From the NCBI GenBank assembly GCA_023105745.1, contig JALGQZ010000001.1, positions 52,747,162 to 52,811,161 of the forward strand: a stretch of 64,000 nucleotides of DNA, given 5' to 3'. Both the position numbers and the translations under genes were made by a program. Below the pieces are notes generated by a model that was given only the letters and a program-made list of their open reading frames with translations, was not told the DNA's origin and ran no database searches. This document shows positions 10,826 to 20,584 of this stretch, piece by piece; position 1 is the first letter of the stretch; each line of letters opens with the position of its first letter. This DNA is from Austropuccinia psidii (lineage: Eukaryota > Basidiomycota > Pucciniomycetes > Pucciniales > Sphaerophragmiaceae).

Positions 10826-11329
10826 ATGGAAATACAAGAAGAAGCTGAAGATAAACATAAATTTATACTTACTGAAGAAGAATTCCCTTGGGAAGGTTAT
10901 ACAAATTGGCAACCTCTTAGAAATGCCAATCTTGTGGATTACAATAATAATAATCCTAGGAACAACTATGAATGTGCAAAACAACATGTCAAGTGGTTGG
11001 AAGATAGTAGTAAGCCAAAGAATGATAAATTAGAGATAATAAAAGATAAGAGTAGTAAAAAGAAGAAGACTAAGGAATAAAAGGAATATTTTTGGATTAC
11101 TCAGAACAAAAAGATATGCCCAAGCTTTCAGGCCCATTTTGCAAGGCAATATCGAATTTCAACACAAAAAGAGGATTGGACAGAAAATAGAAATAGAAAT
11201 GAAAATATTATCCCGGATTACTTTAATGAGAATGAAGATGTTCAAGATCAATATCTCAATGAAGAAAGAAGAAATGAGCTTACAGCTAAGAAGGCCAAAT
11301 TCAAGAAAAATCTTGACAACAAATTTTAA
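10826..11329 (+). pseudogene. Element C polyprotein C-terminal tail
   Basis: Same frame as the gag-protease. It contains a compact, aromatic-rich block (EEFPWEGYTNWQPLRNANL, then YECAKQHVKWLED) that stands out from the charged flanks and looks conserved rather than random. After TAA 11078 the frame continues WITQNKKICPSFQAHFARQY to TAA 11327, where coding character stops. I do not recognise a family. Confidence 0.5.
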
Positions 11330-12142
11330 CATTATCCATGACCTTTTATTATAACAAAACATTTTCTTTTATTATTTCATGAATTTTAGTCTTATTCTGG
11401 TCTCAAATATCTATATAAAAAATATATAAAAATAATAATAATGAAAAATATAAAGAAAAAAATATCAATAAAAAAAGAGTTTCAAGTGTATCAGTATTAT
11501 TATGCCATGTTATCTTATGTATTATAGAAAAAAAATACTCAACTAAAAAATTAGGGTGGGTGTCTATTTCTTAAATCCATCCTTTATGATTTAAGTTTTT
11601 GGGATGAAATTCTGGGGAATTTCAATTTTACTCTATAATTTTATCCTCATCAATATTCAATATAATAATCAATAATATCAACTTATTTGAGAGTTAAAGT
11701 CAAGGTGAATGATCACAAAAACAACTCATGTATATATCTGAAAGCTTTGGAGAAGTCTTATAATATAAGCTAAATTAAGAAAAAGATACAAATATGGCCA
11801 AACACAACACATAGAAAGAGGGGTGACCTGTTTTTTTTATGGTTATTTATTTTTTTTAGTCAAATTATATTTTTTTATGGTTCATTTTTTTTAGAATTTA
11901 CTAGTCACCCCCCTTGCTTACAAGAGAAATCTTTAAAATAATCAAGATAATATAGCAAGATCAAATAACAATAACAATAACGGTTTATAAAAACAAGCAC
12001 TAGGAAGATCAAAGTCATTCAGAAAAATCAATAAGATATCCCAAGAAATTTTATTAGTTTTAATTTCTTCAAATAATAATTATATCATAATAATAAAAGA
12101 AAAAAACATAATCAAAGGGATAACTGGCCAGGTTAAACCCAA
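11330..12142 (+). other. Element C internal non-coding stretch
   Basis: AT-rich, with no readable frame. It has a loose repeat of TTTTTTTATGGTT near 11820-11880 and a run of C at 11907. Nothing else recognised. Confidence 0.4.
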
Positions 12143-12400
12143 ATGAAAATGTTTTCTTATACAATTAATGCTTTATTCTTATTAATTTATTTTGGATATT
12201 CAAAATTTCTTATTATAAAAGACACAAAGATTATTTTTTTTTACTGGGAATGGGGAGAAAACACCTCCTTTTATATTAAAGATGGGGCAAGTTTCTTCCA
12301 CCCACAGTTTAGCCCTGAAACCTTTTATATATTAAAGGCTATGCCAAACTCTAAATGTATATTTTATAAACCCTTTAAATCCACTTCAAATTTAATTTAA
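12143..12400 (+). CDS. Small ORF with signal-peptide-like N-terminus inside element C
   Basis: 85 codons. Residues 1-22 (MKMFSYTINALFLLIYFGYS) form a short basic start plus a hydrophobic stretch, as in a secretory signal peptide. The rest (WEWGENTSFYIKDGASFFHP, then ETFYILKAMPNSKCIFYKPF) has mixed, non-repetitive composition and one Cys. The DNA is clearly less AT-rich than its flanks, which suggests real coding ancestry. No family recognised. It may be a fragment of a host secreted-protein gene carried by the element, an accessory ORF of the element, or chance. Confidence 0.35.
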   Translation: MKMFSYTINALFLLIYFGYSKFLIIKDTKIIFFYWEWGENTSFYIKDGASFFHPQFSPETFYILKAMPNSKCIFYKPFKSTSNLI

Positions 12401-13168
12401 ATTTTTTTTGCACAAATTTAATCAGCTTTACATTGATTGATTCTCAATATTAACTAAAGCTTTAATTTCATTTTAAAAATTTTAATTAATCTAATCTTAT
12501 ATTATTTGGTCAAATTAGGGCTTAACTCCATTCAACTAAAAACAAAAAAACAAAAACTCAACTAAAATACATTAAAATCAATTGATCAAGACTTAATTTT
12601 AATATCAACTTTAAATATATCAAAAGAAGAGTTTTAATTTAAAAGTTCTTACTAATAAATAAGCTTATCTATAGATCTTTGCATCAATACTTTATCTAAT
12701 ATATATTAAATTGAATTACTAAAAAATACTTGTTGATTAAAACAATGATCTTGAATATTTCAACTTTATATACTTAAAATCAAATTAATTTCTCTCTCCA
12801 GCTCTATACAAAAAAAGGAGAAAGAGCTCCCTTAGCTCTGAATACCCTTTAATCTTATTAGCCTTCAATCTAATTTATTAATTCTTTAGAGTATAAAAAA
12901 ATAATCAGCCAATCAGAAGTTGAACTTCCTGTAGAATAACAAATTTTCTCTTGATTTATTTATTTATCTCTTTTTTCTTAAAAATAACTAAATAAATACA
13001 ATAAAATAATAAATTATAATAATTACTATTATCAAATATATTATAAGAAAAATACAATAATTAACTCTTTTTCATTAAAAAATAAAAAAAATTGAAGTAT
13101 AATAATAATAGTAGTCAAGAAAAAAAAATATTGGAACAATGCAAAATAAAAGTAAAAAAAATATAGTC

Positions 13169-13366
13169 CTACTGTGTACTGTACAGTACTTTACTTTACT
13201 GTACTGTGCAATAGAATAAATTTTATTAATTTTGTTTATTTTTATTCTCATTTTTTGAAAAAAAAAAGAGCAATAAAAAAAATACATAATACATAAATAA
13301 AAGAAAGAGAATAAAATGATTGATTGCAATGGATGGAGAAGCGTACAGTACAGTACTGTACTGTAG
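13169..13366. repeat. TACTG/CAGTA palindromic clusters inside element C
   Basis: Two short clusters (around 13169-13210 and 13343-13366) built of TACTG and its complement CAGTA, meeting in the palindrome GTACTGTACAGTAC or CAGTACTGTACTG. The same motif is abundant around the host gene at 37-41 kb. Confidence 0.75.
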
Positions 13367-14280
13367 ACTGAAACAATCAAAAAAAAAAAAAAAAAACTTG
13401 AATTAAGATTTAATTTATTTTAATTTATTTTATTTAAATGAAAAGAGGCAAGAGGCTTAAAATAAATTTGGAAGGCAATCTATAACCCGCAGCAAGATGA
13501 GAATTACAGCTGGTTTGTTTTGAAGTATTCACACCCAGCTACTTCAAAAAAAAATATTGTTATTATTTATATTAAATTAAAATTATTATTAAAAAAAAAT
13601 ATTATTATTATTTAAATTAAATTAAATATATTATTATTATTTGTATTAAATTAAACTTATTATTATTATTTAAATTAATTTCAATTTATTAGTATTATTT
13701 ATATTAAATGAGATTTATTATTATAAAAATAAAATAGAATAAATAAATTAAAATTAGCTTACAATTATTAAATGGAGAGGGGGTGTCAACCCTCAATAAC
13801 CATATAAGAGGCCACCCACCATTAATAATAAGTAATATAATCAAAATAAAAAAAGTGATACAAGAGGTTTACAATGACCTTAAAGTAGCTTATTATCAGA
13901 ATTAATTACATAATATACTTTATTATTATCCTGGTTTTAAAATTCATATTACTTGATATCATTTTATTAGTATCTCTTATTACTTAATTATACTATTATT
14001 ATTATTTATTATTAATTATTATTACTTATTATTATTTATTATTATTTAGTATTATTTGGCTATTACTATATTATTATTTCTTTAATACATGACTTTAAAA
14101 AAAAACAAAAAAAAACATCACAAATTCATATTAAATTAAAGTCATTATTATAAAAAAAGTAGAAATGATGGTACAATTATTAAATGGAGAGGGGATGGCC
14201 CTACCATTTAAGGTTAATTTCAGCAAAAACAAAAACAACAAGAAAGAAAAAACCAATCAGAAAAACAAGTTAAAAGAGAA

Positions 14281-14455
14281 TAGGTCCTAGATAAGACCTT
14301 AAACTGTCCAAATATTTCATTTTTTATATTTTACCAACAAAATTACTTCAAGAATAGGTCCTTGACAAGACCTTAAACTGTCTCAATAATTTTTTTTTTA
14401 TCAAATAATTACCTCAAATGACTCAAGCTGTGGTCCTTAGTATGACCTTAAACTG
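14281..14455 (+). repeat. Three-copy dispersed tandem repeat, about 75 bp period
   Basis: TAGGTCCTAGATAAGACC and the following TTAAACTGTC at 14281 recur with small changes at 14355 and 14431 (TGGTCCTTAGTATGACC). The unit ends differ and the spacers are AT-rich and diverged. Function unknown. Confidence 0.7.
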
Positions 14456-14781
14456 AATTATCATTCATCAAGATAAAATTGATTTCTTATTATGAAAATA
14501 CTCTTTAACAAATAATCAAAAAAACAACATAGAAATTGAAAATCAACCAGTAAATCAAAATCAAATATCTCAATATTAACATGATCACAATAGTCATACT
14601 AAAAAAAACAAGAACAAGAAGAAGACAACGCAAAATAAGAAACAATGGAGATTCAAAATTAATATAAAAAGCTACAAACAGGAAATATCAAGTGAATCTT
14701 TGAGAATATACATTTAAAAAAAGAAATGTTTATGTCTGAACCCAGAATATTCCTCTTGAAACTGGAATTCTGGGGACAGCA

Positions 14782-14798
14782 TTAAATGGAAAGGGGGA
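14782..14798 (+). promoter_or_regulatory. Element C polypurine tract
   Basis: TTAAATGGAAAGGGGGA directly precedes the 3' LTR, as expected for plus-strand primer formation. Related tracts at 13761-13785 and 14173-14195 (AAATGGAGAGGGG) lie inside the element. Confidence 0.7.
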
Positions 14799-16696
14799 TA
14801 TGGTATTCCATACCTTATTGGCCCAGTTACAAGTGAAATTTCATTTATAAGGCTATAAATTGAAGAAATAACAAAGAAAAATCAATAATTAATCAAATTA
14901 TAATAGAGGGATTCAGCAAAAAAAATGGATTTAAATTCATCAAGATTTATAATCCCATAAGCAAATCCTGGAAGAATGGTCCATTTGATTACAAGAATAA
15001 CAATAAAATAAGGAAAAGAAAAAGACAAGCTAGCAAGAATGTTAAAGTTACCAGTGAAAGGGGTAATTTTACACCCAAACTACCCTAGCTCTGCTCAACC
15101 TTTGGATTACTCAGCAATGCAGCTATTAAGCTGAGGCTACTTCAATAAGGAATAAATTAAAACTGTATTAAACAAAAGTCACAAGACAGAAAGAAAAAGA
15201 AATCAATTAATTTATGCAAGGAAAATCCATCAAAAAACCTTAAATTACACAGCATATCTGTGGAAATACAAGCACAGCCACCTGATAAGGTAGTAAATAT
15301 AAATCAAAAACAGAATTCAATTTGAATGAAGGAAAATTAACACTCATACAGGACAAATATAATCCCCACAATATACAGCATTCTCCACCTACAGTTCAAA
15401 AAATGCACAGACCTATGGTGCAATAGCTGTACAAAATCACCTCATCCCCCCAGAAATGGTGCAACAAGCCAAACATATGGTGCAATATCTTGATCAAATG
15501 ACACCATTTGGATATCTTTCATCAGCTGAATCCCCTCAAGGCTGTGCATAATAATCTTGAAGCTTAATTAAAATATAAGTAAAGTCCCACAAATGGTGCA
15601 ATACCTTGAAGAAATGACACCATCTCAAAATTTCTCACCAGCAAAAAAATCTCAGATTACATAATCATACATAAAAATGGTGCAATAAACCAAACAAATG
15701 GTATTTCACCACTATAAAGAATTATCCCAGCAAAAAGAAGTGGAAAACTTCCAAGTCCTTTGTTTTTGAGTGCCTCTATGGAGGGCCCAAAGAATATAAA
15801 TAGAGGGCCTCTCTCCCTCATTTCTTCCTCTTTTCCCCATGAATGAATGCATGAATGAATGCAATCAATTATATACCAAGAAGGAGAATAATCATTCATC
15901 CCTCACTAGTAGGTCAGCCTAGTATTGTTATTAAATGGGAATTATATACCAAGAAGGATAATAATTCATCCATCCCTTACTAGTAGGATAATCTAGTTAT
16001 TTTATTAAGTCTTATAGTTATAATATTATCAATAATACTCATAATATTGAGTTTATCCCCATACCCTTTACATTATAAAGGAAAAATATCTTTATTATAT
16101 CTTCATATTAAAAAAACAACCTTACAAATATATAGTACTATTATTATATATAAAAAAAACCTACCCTTATATTATATTATATCACTCATATATTTAACAA
16201 AAATTCACTCTATATTGAACAATATCTTACCAATCAATTATTGAAGTTCTTATTATTATATTATATCAAAAATTACCCTCTCAAACCACTAAGTATTATA
16301 ACAGATATAACATCAAATTTAACTTAACCCTTCAAAATATATATTATTACTACTATATTAAATCAATCTCTTATACTATTAAGGTCTTACTCTTAAAGTA
16401 ATATTATATTATTATTTGAAAACTATATTTTATACTGTTTTAACTTATAAGTTACTTATCTGATTATTGAATAAGTCTGATAGAGACTGCTGAAAATTCT
16501 TCTCTAGCTGTAAAGCTACAATCTTAAATATTTATTTGTGAGCTCTGTAGGGAGATTGTTTAGTATATTCAGAGGGGCAGCTCAAACACCATTAGCACCC
16601 TTGGTTACAGGATTTTTTCAGAAATTCAAAACTGTTTACCTGTGATTTCCCCCTCACGGACTGCCTTATCCAATCCCACACTAAAAGGAGTTCCAA
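14799..16696 (+). repeat. Element C 3' LTR
   Basis: Copy of 4428-6325, starting TATGGTATTCCATACC (first G changed to A relative to the other LTR) and ending TTCCAA. It is followed by the target duplication ACTGT at 16697-16701. The 31 bp inverted-end units lie at 15477-15507 and 15593-15623. Confidence 0.9.
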
Positions 16697-17452
16697 ACTG
16701 TGAGTGAGAATACTCATTGATTGCTTGATGGCATCATTGGTATTTGAGATTATGACACTTGCCCTTGAGCCTTGATGACCTGTTGAAAAGTTTAAATAAC
16801 CATTTGAATTTTTGGCCATTGGATTGCTGCTGAAAAAAGATGCATAATGGTGTATAACACCATATATGGCACTTTCCGTTATTGAAGGTTGAAATTGGCC
16901 AAAGGTCTTTTGAGGTGATGTCAGGAGGATATGAATGAAATTTGGGTTTTGGAAGGCTTCAGAGGTCAGAAAGTTTCTTTTGATTGATTTGGCCAAATAC
17001 AGCTAATACAGCTTTAAAACTGTATTTGCACAAAGTGCGCAAAAGTGTGCAAATCTGGCAGTTAAGCCCAAAAAGGCCTGATATGGCCTTTTGGGTATAT
17101 TTCACATAATACATGAGAAATATGGCCTAAATGGCTTAATATAGAAAAATGTGTCAAAGTTCACAAACTGTATTCAAAGCTTAAAAAGCCAAATACAGGC
17201 TTTTGGGCTGTATTTTCCCTGTTGTATGGAAAATACCCAAGATTCCCAAAAGCAAAGAGACAGCCTAGAATGGCTTGATGATGGTGAAGGGGCCAGGTTG
17301 GCCCCAGACAATAAAATGACCATTAAGGCCATAAAACATGACAATGGCCAATTTGGCCAATGATTATGGATATGGCCAAATTGCCATATATTGGATATGG
17401 CATGGATATGCCATATTGAGGTCCAAGAGGGTGGATTTCCATGGTTGTGACA
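16697..17452 (-). repeat. Element B 3' LTR, proximal part (right of element C)
   Basis: Matches 24746-25569 of the 5' LTR from TGTGAGTGAGAATA to the terminal GGTTGTGACA. It lacks the 39 bp duplication and a short insertion found in the 5' LTR. It includes a hairpin at 17395-17416 (arms ATATGGCAT and ATGCCATAT). Confidence 0.9.
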
Positions 17453-17466
17453 GTACCCCCTACCTT
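17453..17466 (-). promoter_or_regulatory. Element B polypurine tract
   Basis: The minus strand reads AAGGTAGGGGGTAC immediately before the LTR start TGTCACAACC. Position and purine content fit the plus-strand primer site. Confidence 0.65.
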
Positions 17467-18237
17467 GAGATGGTGAGCTCCTGAGCACCAAAACAAGGTG
17501 AAGCCTGTTGAGGCTAATGGAAAGGGTTTTGAGAGAGGGATAATGAGGAGTCCTTTTCAGAAAAATGGATTTGATAATAATATTAAAATTTTGGCATATG
17601 ACATGGTACTTGCTTGATCTTCTTCTGACATGGGCTTCAAGATTTGATGATGAATGAAATGAATGATAACCTTGACATGAAATTTGACATGATAAGAGAA
17701 AATTTAAGACAAAAATACAAATCAAAATAAAAGAATAAAAATTAAAATAAGAAAAGAAAAAATAAAAGACAAATGAATCTTGAGTAGGTTCCAATATTAA
17801 TCACAGAGGCTGGTAATTGATTTCAAAATTTGCCAAGGACCTGGAAAGAGAAATTTGATTCCAGGTTCTCACAAAGTGGCCAAGGTGATGCTTTGAAATA
17901 TTGTAGACCCCTCAGGGAAGTTCACACCAAGAGAGGAACTTAATTTTGGTAATTACCACTCCTGCCAGAGCCATAAAAAGAAAATAAATTTGCTGAAAGA
18001 ATGACTTGGAAGGGAAATGAAAAAATGAATGGTCTATTTTCCCAAGTGAAAAATGGCCATAATTTTGGAATTGATGTTGAAAGCCAGGCCAAAGATCTGT
18101 GTCCAAAAATTTCAGGATGCTCACAGAGTGGCCAAGGTGATGCTTACAGAAACAAAGAGTAGAATACCCCTAAAGGTGCATACCAGGAGTGGTACTTACT
18201 TTTGGTAATTCCTCTCCCCACCAAGCACCATAAAAAA
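17467..18237 (-). other. Element B 3' untranslated region with a 252 bp duplication
   Basis: Non-coding between the pol stop and the polypurine tract. The block starting TCACAAAGTGGCCAAGGTGA at 17869 recurs at 18121, and the following CTTAATTTTGGTAATT / CTTACTTTTGGTAATT segments match too. The second copy overlaps the end of pol, so the first is a duplicated pol tail that became untranslated. Confidence 0.7.
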
Positions 18238-18512
18238 TCAAGCTCTTGAAGAATTGGGTCCTGGCTTTTCAGGATATAAAGAATGAAAATCCTTAACCAG
18301 TTCAGGACAATTCTTGAGGTTTTCAGTTGGTTTCCAAGTGGATCTTTCTGATTCTTGACTGAAACCTTTCCATTTCACCAAATACCATAATTTTCCTCTC
18401 TTACGCTTTGAGTCCCGTATTTGAGAGACTTCCCATTCCTCTTATTCTTCAATTATGATTGGAGGAGGAGGCTCTTGATGCCTATTTGGGATGGTTGATG
18501 TCTTGACTGGCT
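18238..18512 (-). pseudogene. Element B integrase C-terminus with chromodomain
   Basis: After a frameshift near 18540 the minus strand reads SIHPV, then SLLEPVKTSTIPNRHQEPPP, then the chromodomain EEWEVSQIRDSKRKR, LWYLVKWKGF and STWKPTENL, ending at TGA 18238-18240. Chromodomains bind methylated histone tails and target chromovirus integration to heterochromatin (established for the family). A TAA or TAG interrupts just before EEWEV. Confidence 0.8.
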
Positions 18513-19421
18513 CTAAGAGTGAAATATGCAAGACTGGGTGGATGGACTTCCATTGAGGTGGTAAGCATGAGTTCTGACCTTCTTAAAGATTGGAAAAGGA
18601 ACCAACCGTCTTTCAGAAAGTTTTTTGGTGGGTCTAGTTGATTTGATGTTCTTGGAAGAAAGCCATACCATGTCACCAGGATTGAAAACAGGTGGACTTG
18701 CTCTACTTTTATCTGCATACCTCTTAAACCTGTTTATGGAAACTTCAAGTTCTCTCTTGACATCTTGGTGTACTGATTGAATTTTTTCTGATAACTTTCC
18801 AGCAGGAGTATCTTGAGTAATGTGAACTGAGTCAAAATGTGGATCTCTTCCATAAACAGTGAAAAATGGTGATAGTTTTGTTGAAGAGTGGTCAGAGTTA
18901 TTGTAGGAAAATTCAGCCACAGGGAGCCAGGTGTTCCAATCATCTTGATGATAGCTGACATACATCCAAAGGTACTGTTCTAGTATCTGATTTACCCTCT
19001 CTGTCTGTCCATCAGTTTCTGGATGGTAAGCAGCTGACAGATCTCTTGAAATCTTGAGCTGCTGACAAAGATTGGTACAAAAGGAAGAAACAAAAAGAGA
19101 ACCTCTATCACTAAAAATGCTTGAAGGAAGGCCATGCTTTGAGAAAATATTCTTGATTAATAAATGGGCCAAATCTAATGAGGTTATTGAGGACATTGTT
19201 GGAATGAAAACTGCTATTTTTGAGAATCTGTCCACTATTACAAAGATCAAGTCAAAAGAATTGGACAGTGGAAATTGAGTGATGAAATCCATTGAAAGAC
19301 AAATCCAAGGACCATTTGGAATTTGAAGAGGTTTGAGGAGTCCAAACTTCTTGTGGTGAATATTTTTGTTTCTTGAACACTGTTGACAGGGTGATACATA
19401 ATCCTTGATAAACTGATTCAT
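18513..19421 (-). pseudogene. Element B integrase catalytic core
   Basis: 302 residues. The catalytic DDE triad can be read: Asp in SMDFITQFPLS, Asp in IFSDRGSLF, Glu in TDGQTERVNQILEQ. The GPY/F-like module follows (FNPGDMVWLSSKNI, RRLVPFPI) before a frameshift. The zinc-binding Cys pair CQQC lies near the start, about residue 12. The core is intact, but the protein cannot be made in one piece because of flanking stops. Confidence 0.85.
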
Positions 19422-19754
19422 GCCAGGCCAGTTAAAATCCCGCTTGAAAAGTTTGAGAGTCTTCTCTTGGCCAGGGTTTCCAGCTAGAGGAGATTCATGC
19501 CTCTTTTAAAGTATGCTGAGTTGAATTGTGGGGTCATTTGGGACCACCACTCAATCTTTGAACAGGAGAAGTTGGGAAGAGGAATCAAGAGAATAATCTT
19601 GGACAGATCTACCTTTACCCAAATCTTGAAGAATATTTCTATATTGAGAATCTTGCCATAATTCCTTCTGAATTGATTCAATCAAATTTCAAAATGCTTC
19701 CACCTTGACTGAAAAGAATTTTGAGGCTTTATTTTCATCTTTCTTGATTATTTT
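19422..19754 (-). pseudogene. Element B RNase H-integrase linker and integrase zinc-finger start
   Basis: In the frame of the integrase, stops occur at several points (near 19505, 19540 and 19690). The HHCC finger is partly readable: RHESPLAGNPG, where the second zinc His is replaced by Asn, then KLFKRDFNWPGM. The segment is broken by TAA or TAG and is clearly dead. Confidence 0.65.
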
Positions 19755-20190
19755 TCAATAATTAATTGGATTCTTGCTGATGAAATCTTCCCCCCTCTCT
19801 GGGTAAATGCTGTCCTGACGTGAAAATGCATCTGGAAGGGTAGCCAAGTGGCCATGGTGGTAGGTGATTGAAAAATGGAATTCAGAGAGAAATTCAGCCC
19901 AGCGGGCTTGATGGCAAGTGAGAAGCTTTGATGACATAAAATATTGAAGTGAGGAATGATTGGTGAGTACTTCAAAAGAGGAAGAAAGTGAAAGGAGAAA
20001 ATCTCTCCAGCGCTTGAGAGCCCAGACTATGCCAAGGAGTTCCTTGTCATAAATCTCATAATCGAGCTCAGCTGGGAGAAGCTTGCGGCTATCAAATGCA
20101 ATGGGATGTTTTCCTGAGTCAGAAATCTGACTCAGTACAGCACCCAAGGCATAATCTGATGCATCAGTCTCTACAATGGTGGGTAGAGAA
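19755..20190 (-). pseudogene. Element B RNase H domain
   Basis: Reads ETDASDYALGAVLSQ, AFDSRKLLPAELDYEIYDKE, then LTNHSSLQYF and LPDAFSR. The first Asp and the Glu are present. The usual Asp of TDHSS is Asn here (ACC GAT to ACC AAT, a CG-to-CA change). The piece ends at TAA 19755 after KNPINY. Confidence 0.8.
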
Positions 20191-20290
20191 GGATTGGAGC
20201 AATGGTGAATGCCTCTTTGATTTGATGAAACTGTCTAAGAGCTTCCTCATTTAGGGGAAAACAGCAATCTTTCTTGAGGAAAATTGTTAG

Positions 20291-20584
20291 TTAACTAATC
20301 TTCTTTGAATAATTCTTGATGAAATGGTGGTAAAAGCTGGCAAATCCAAGGAATGATTGAAGTGCCTTGAGGTTTCTTGGAGGTGGCCAATTGAGAATTT
20401 GCTGGACTTTTGCTTGGTCCATCTTGAGGCCTTCAGAAGAAACAGTATAACCTAAGTACTCTACACTAGAAACATGAAATAGGCACTTGGAGGCCTTAGC
20501 AAAGAGGTTATTGGCTCTGAGTCTGGAAAGAACAGTGGACACATGAGTGACATGTTCTTCATCAGATTTGGAAAAGACCATAAT
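20291..20584 (-). pseudogene. Element B RT C-terminal part (thumb)
   Basis: Continues the RT frame after the stop at 20585: IMVFSKSDEEHVTHV, FHVSSVEYLGYTVSSEGL and LQSFLGFASFYHHFIKNYS, the conserved end of Ty3 RT. A stop follows at 20291; a further 100 bases before RNase H are frameshifted. Confidence 0.8.

Larger units (their letters stand above)
6842..11329 (+). pseudogene. Element C Gag-protease, one long frame riddled with TAA stops
   Basis: One frame (positions congruent to 2 modulo 3) is readable for about 1,495 codons with no frameshift. In-frame TAA codons occur at 6848, 6893, 7100, 7415, 7961, 8336, 8486, 8522, 9056, 9803, 9887, 9977, 10088, 10187, 10565, 10610 and 11078, and TGA at 9896 and 9905. 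The likely natural end is TAA 11327. Domains in order: Pro-rich leader (6902-7099), capsid-like (7103-7963), zinc knuckle (about 8057-8100), linker, aspartic protease (about 8935-9260), long Glu/Lys/Asn-rich tail with a conserved-looking block at 10880-11010. No RT follows. See the sub-entries for motifs. Confidence 0.8.
12401..14780 (+). other. Element C AT-rich 3' internal region, non-coding, repeat-filled
   Basis: No readable frame. It holds TACTG/CAGTA clusters at 13169-13210 and 13343-13366, loose TTATTATTATTTAAATTAAA repeats at 13555-13740, two copies of a 22-base block with a purine tract (13761 and 14173), and three spaced copies of a GGTCC...GACCTTAAACTG motif (14281-14455). This region is where the pol genes of an autonomous element would be expected. 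Confidence 0.6.
4428..16696 (+). mobile_element. Element C: Gag-protease-only LTR retrotransposon nested in B's LTR
   Basis: About 12.3 kb, plus strand. The LTRs (4428-6325 and 14799-16696) are almost identical. The insertion split B's 3' LTR and duplicated ACTGT (4423-4427 and 16697-16701); the empty site is seen at 24746 onward in B's other LTR (ATACTGTGAGTGAG). The order is LTR, primer-binding site, a single long gag-protease frame (6.5-11.3 kb), 3.4 kb of AT-rich non-coding DNA, polypurine tract, LTR. I find no RT, RNase H or integrase, so mobility must have come from enzymes of another element. Confidence 0.9.

Noticed and set aside
6842..11329. Idea that TAA is a sense codon in this organism
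   Set aside because: The RRM gene and several other frames end in TAA, and the other elements also carry TAA as disabling stops next to frameshifts.
16592..17794. ORFs of 134 and 206 codons (16592-16996, 17174-17794) on the minus strand
   Set aside because: They span LTR borders, or the polypurine tract and UTR of B; no domain and no start context.
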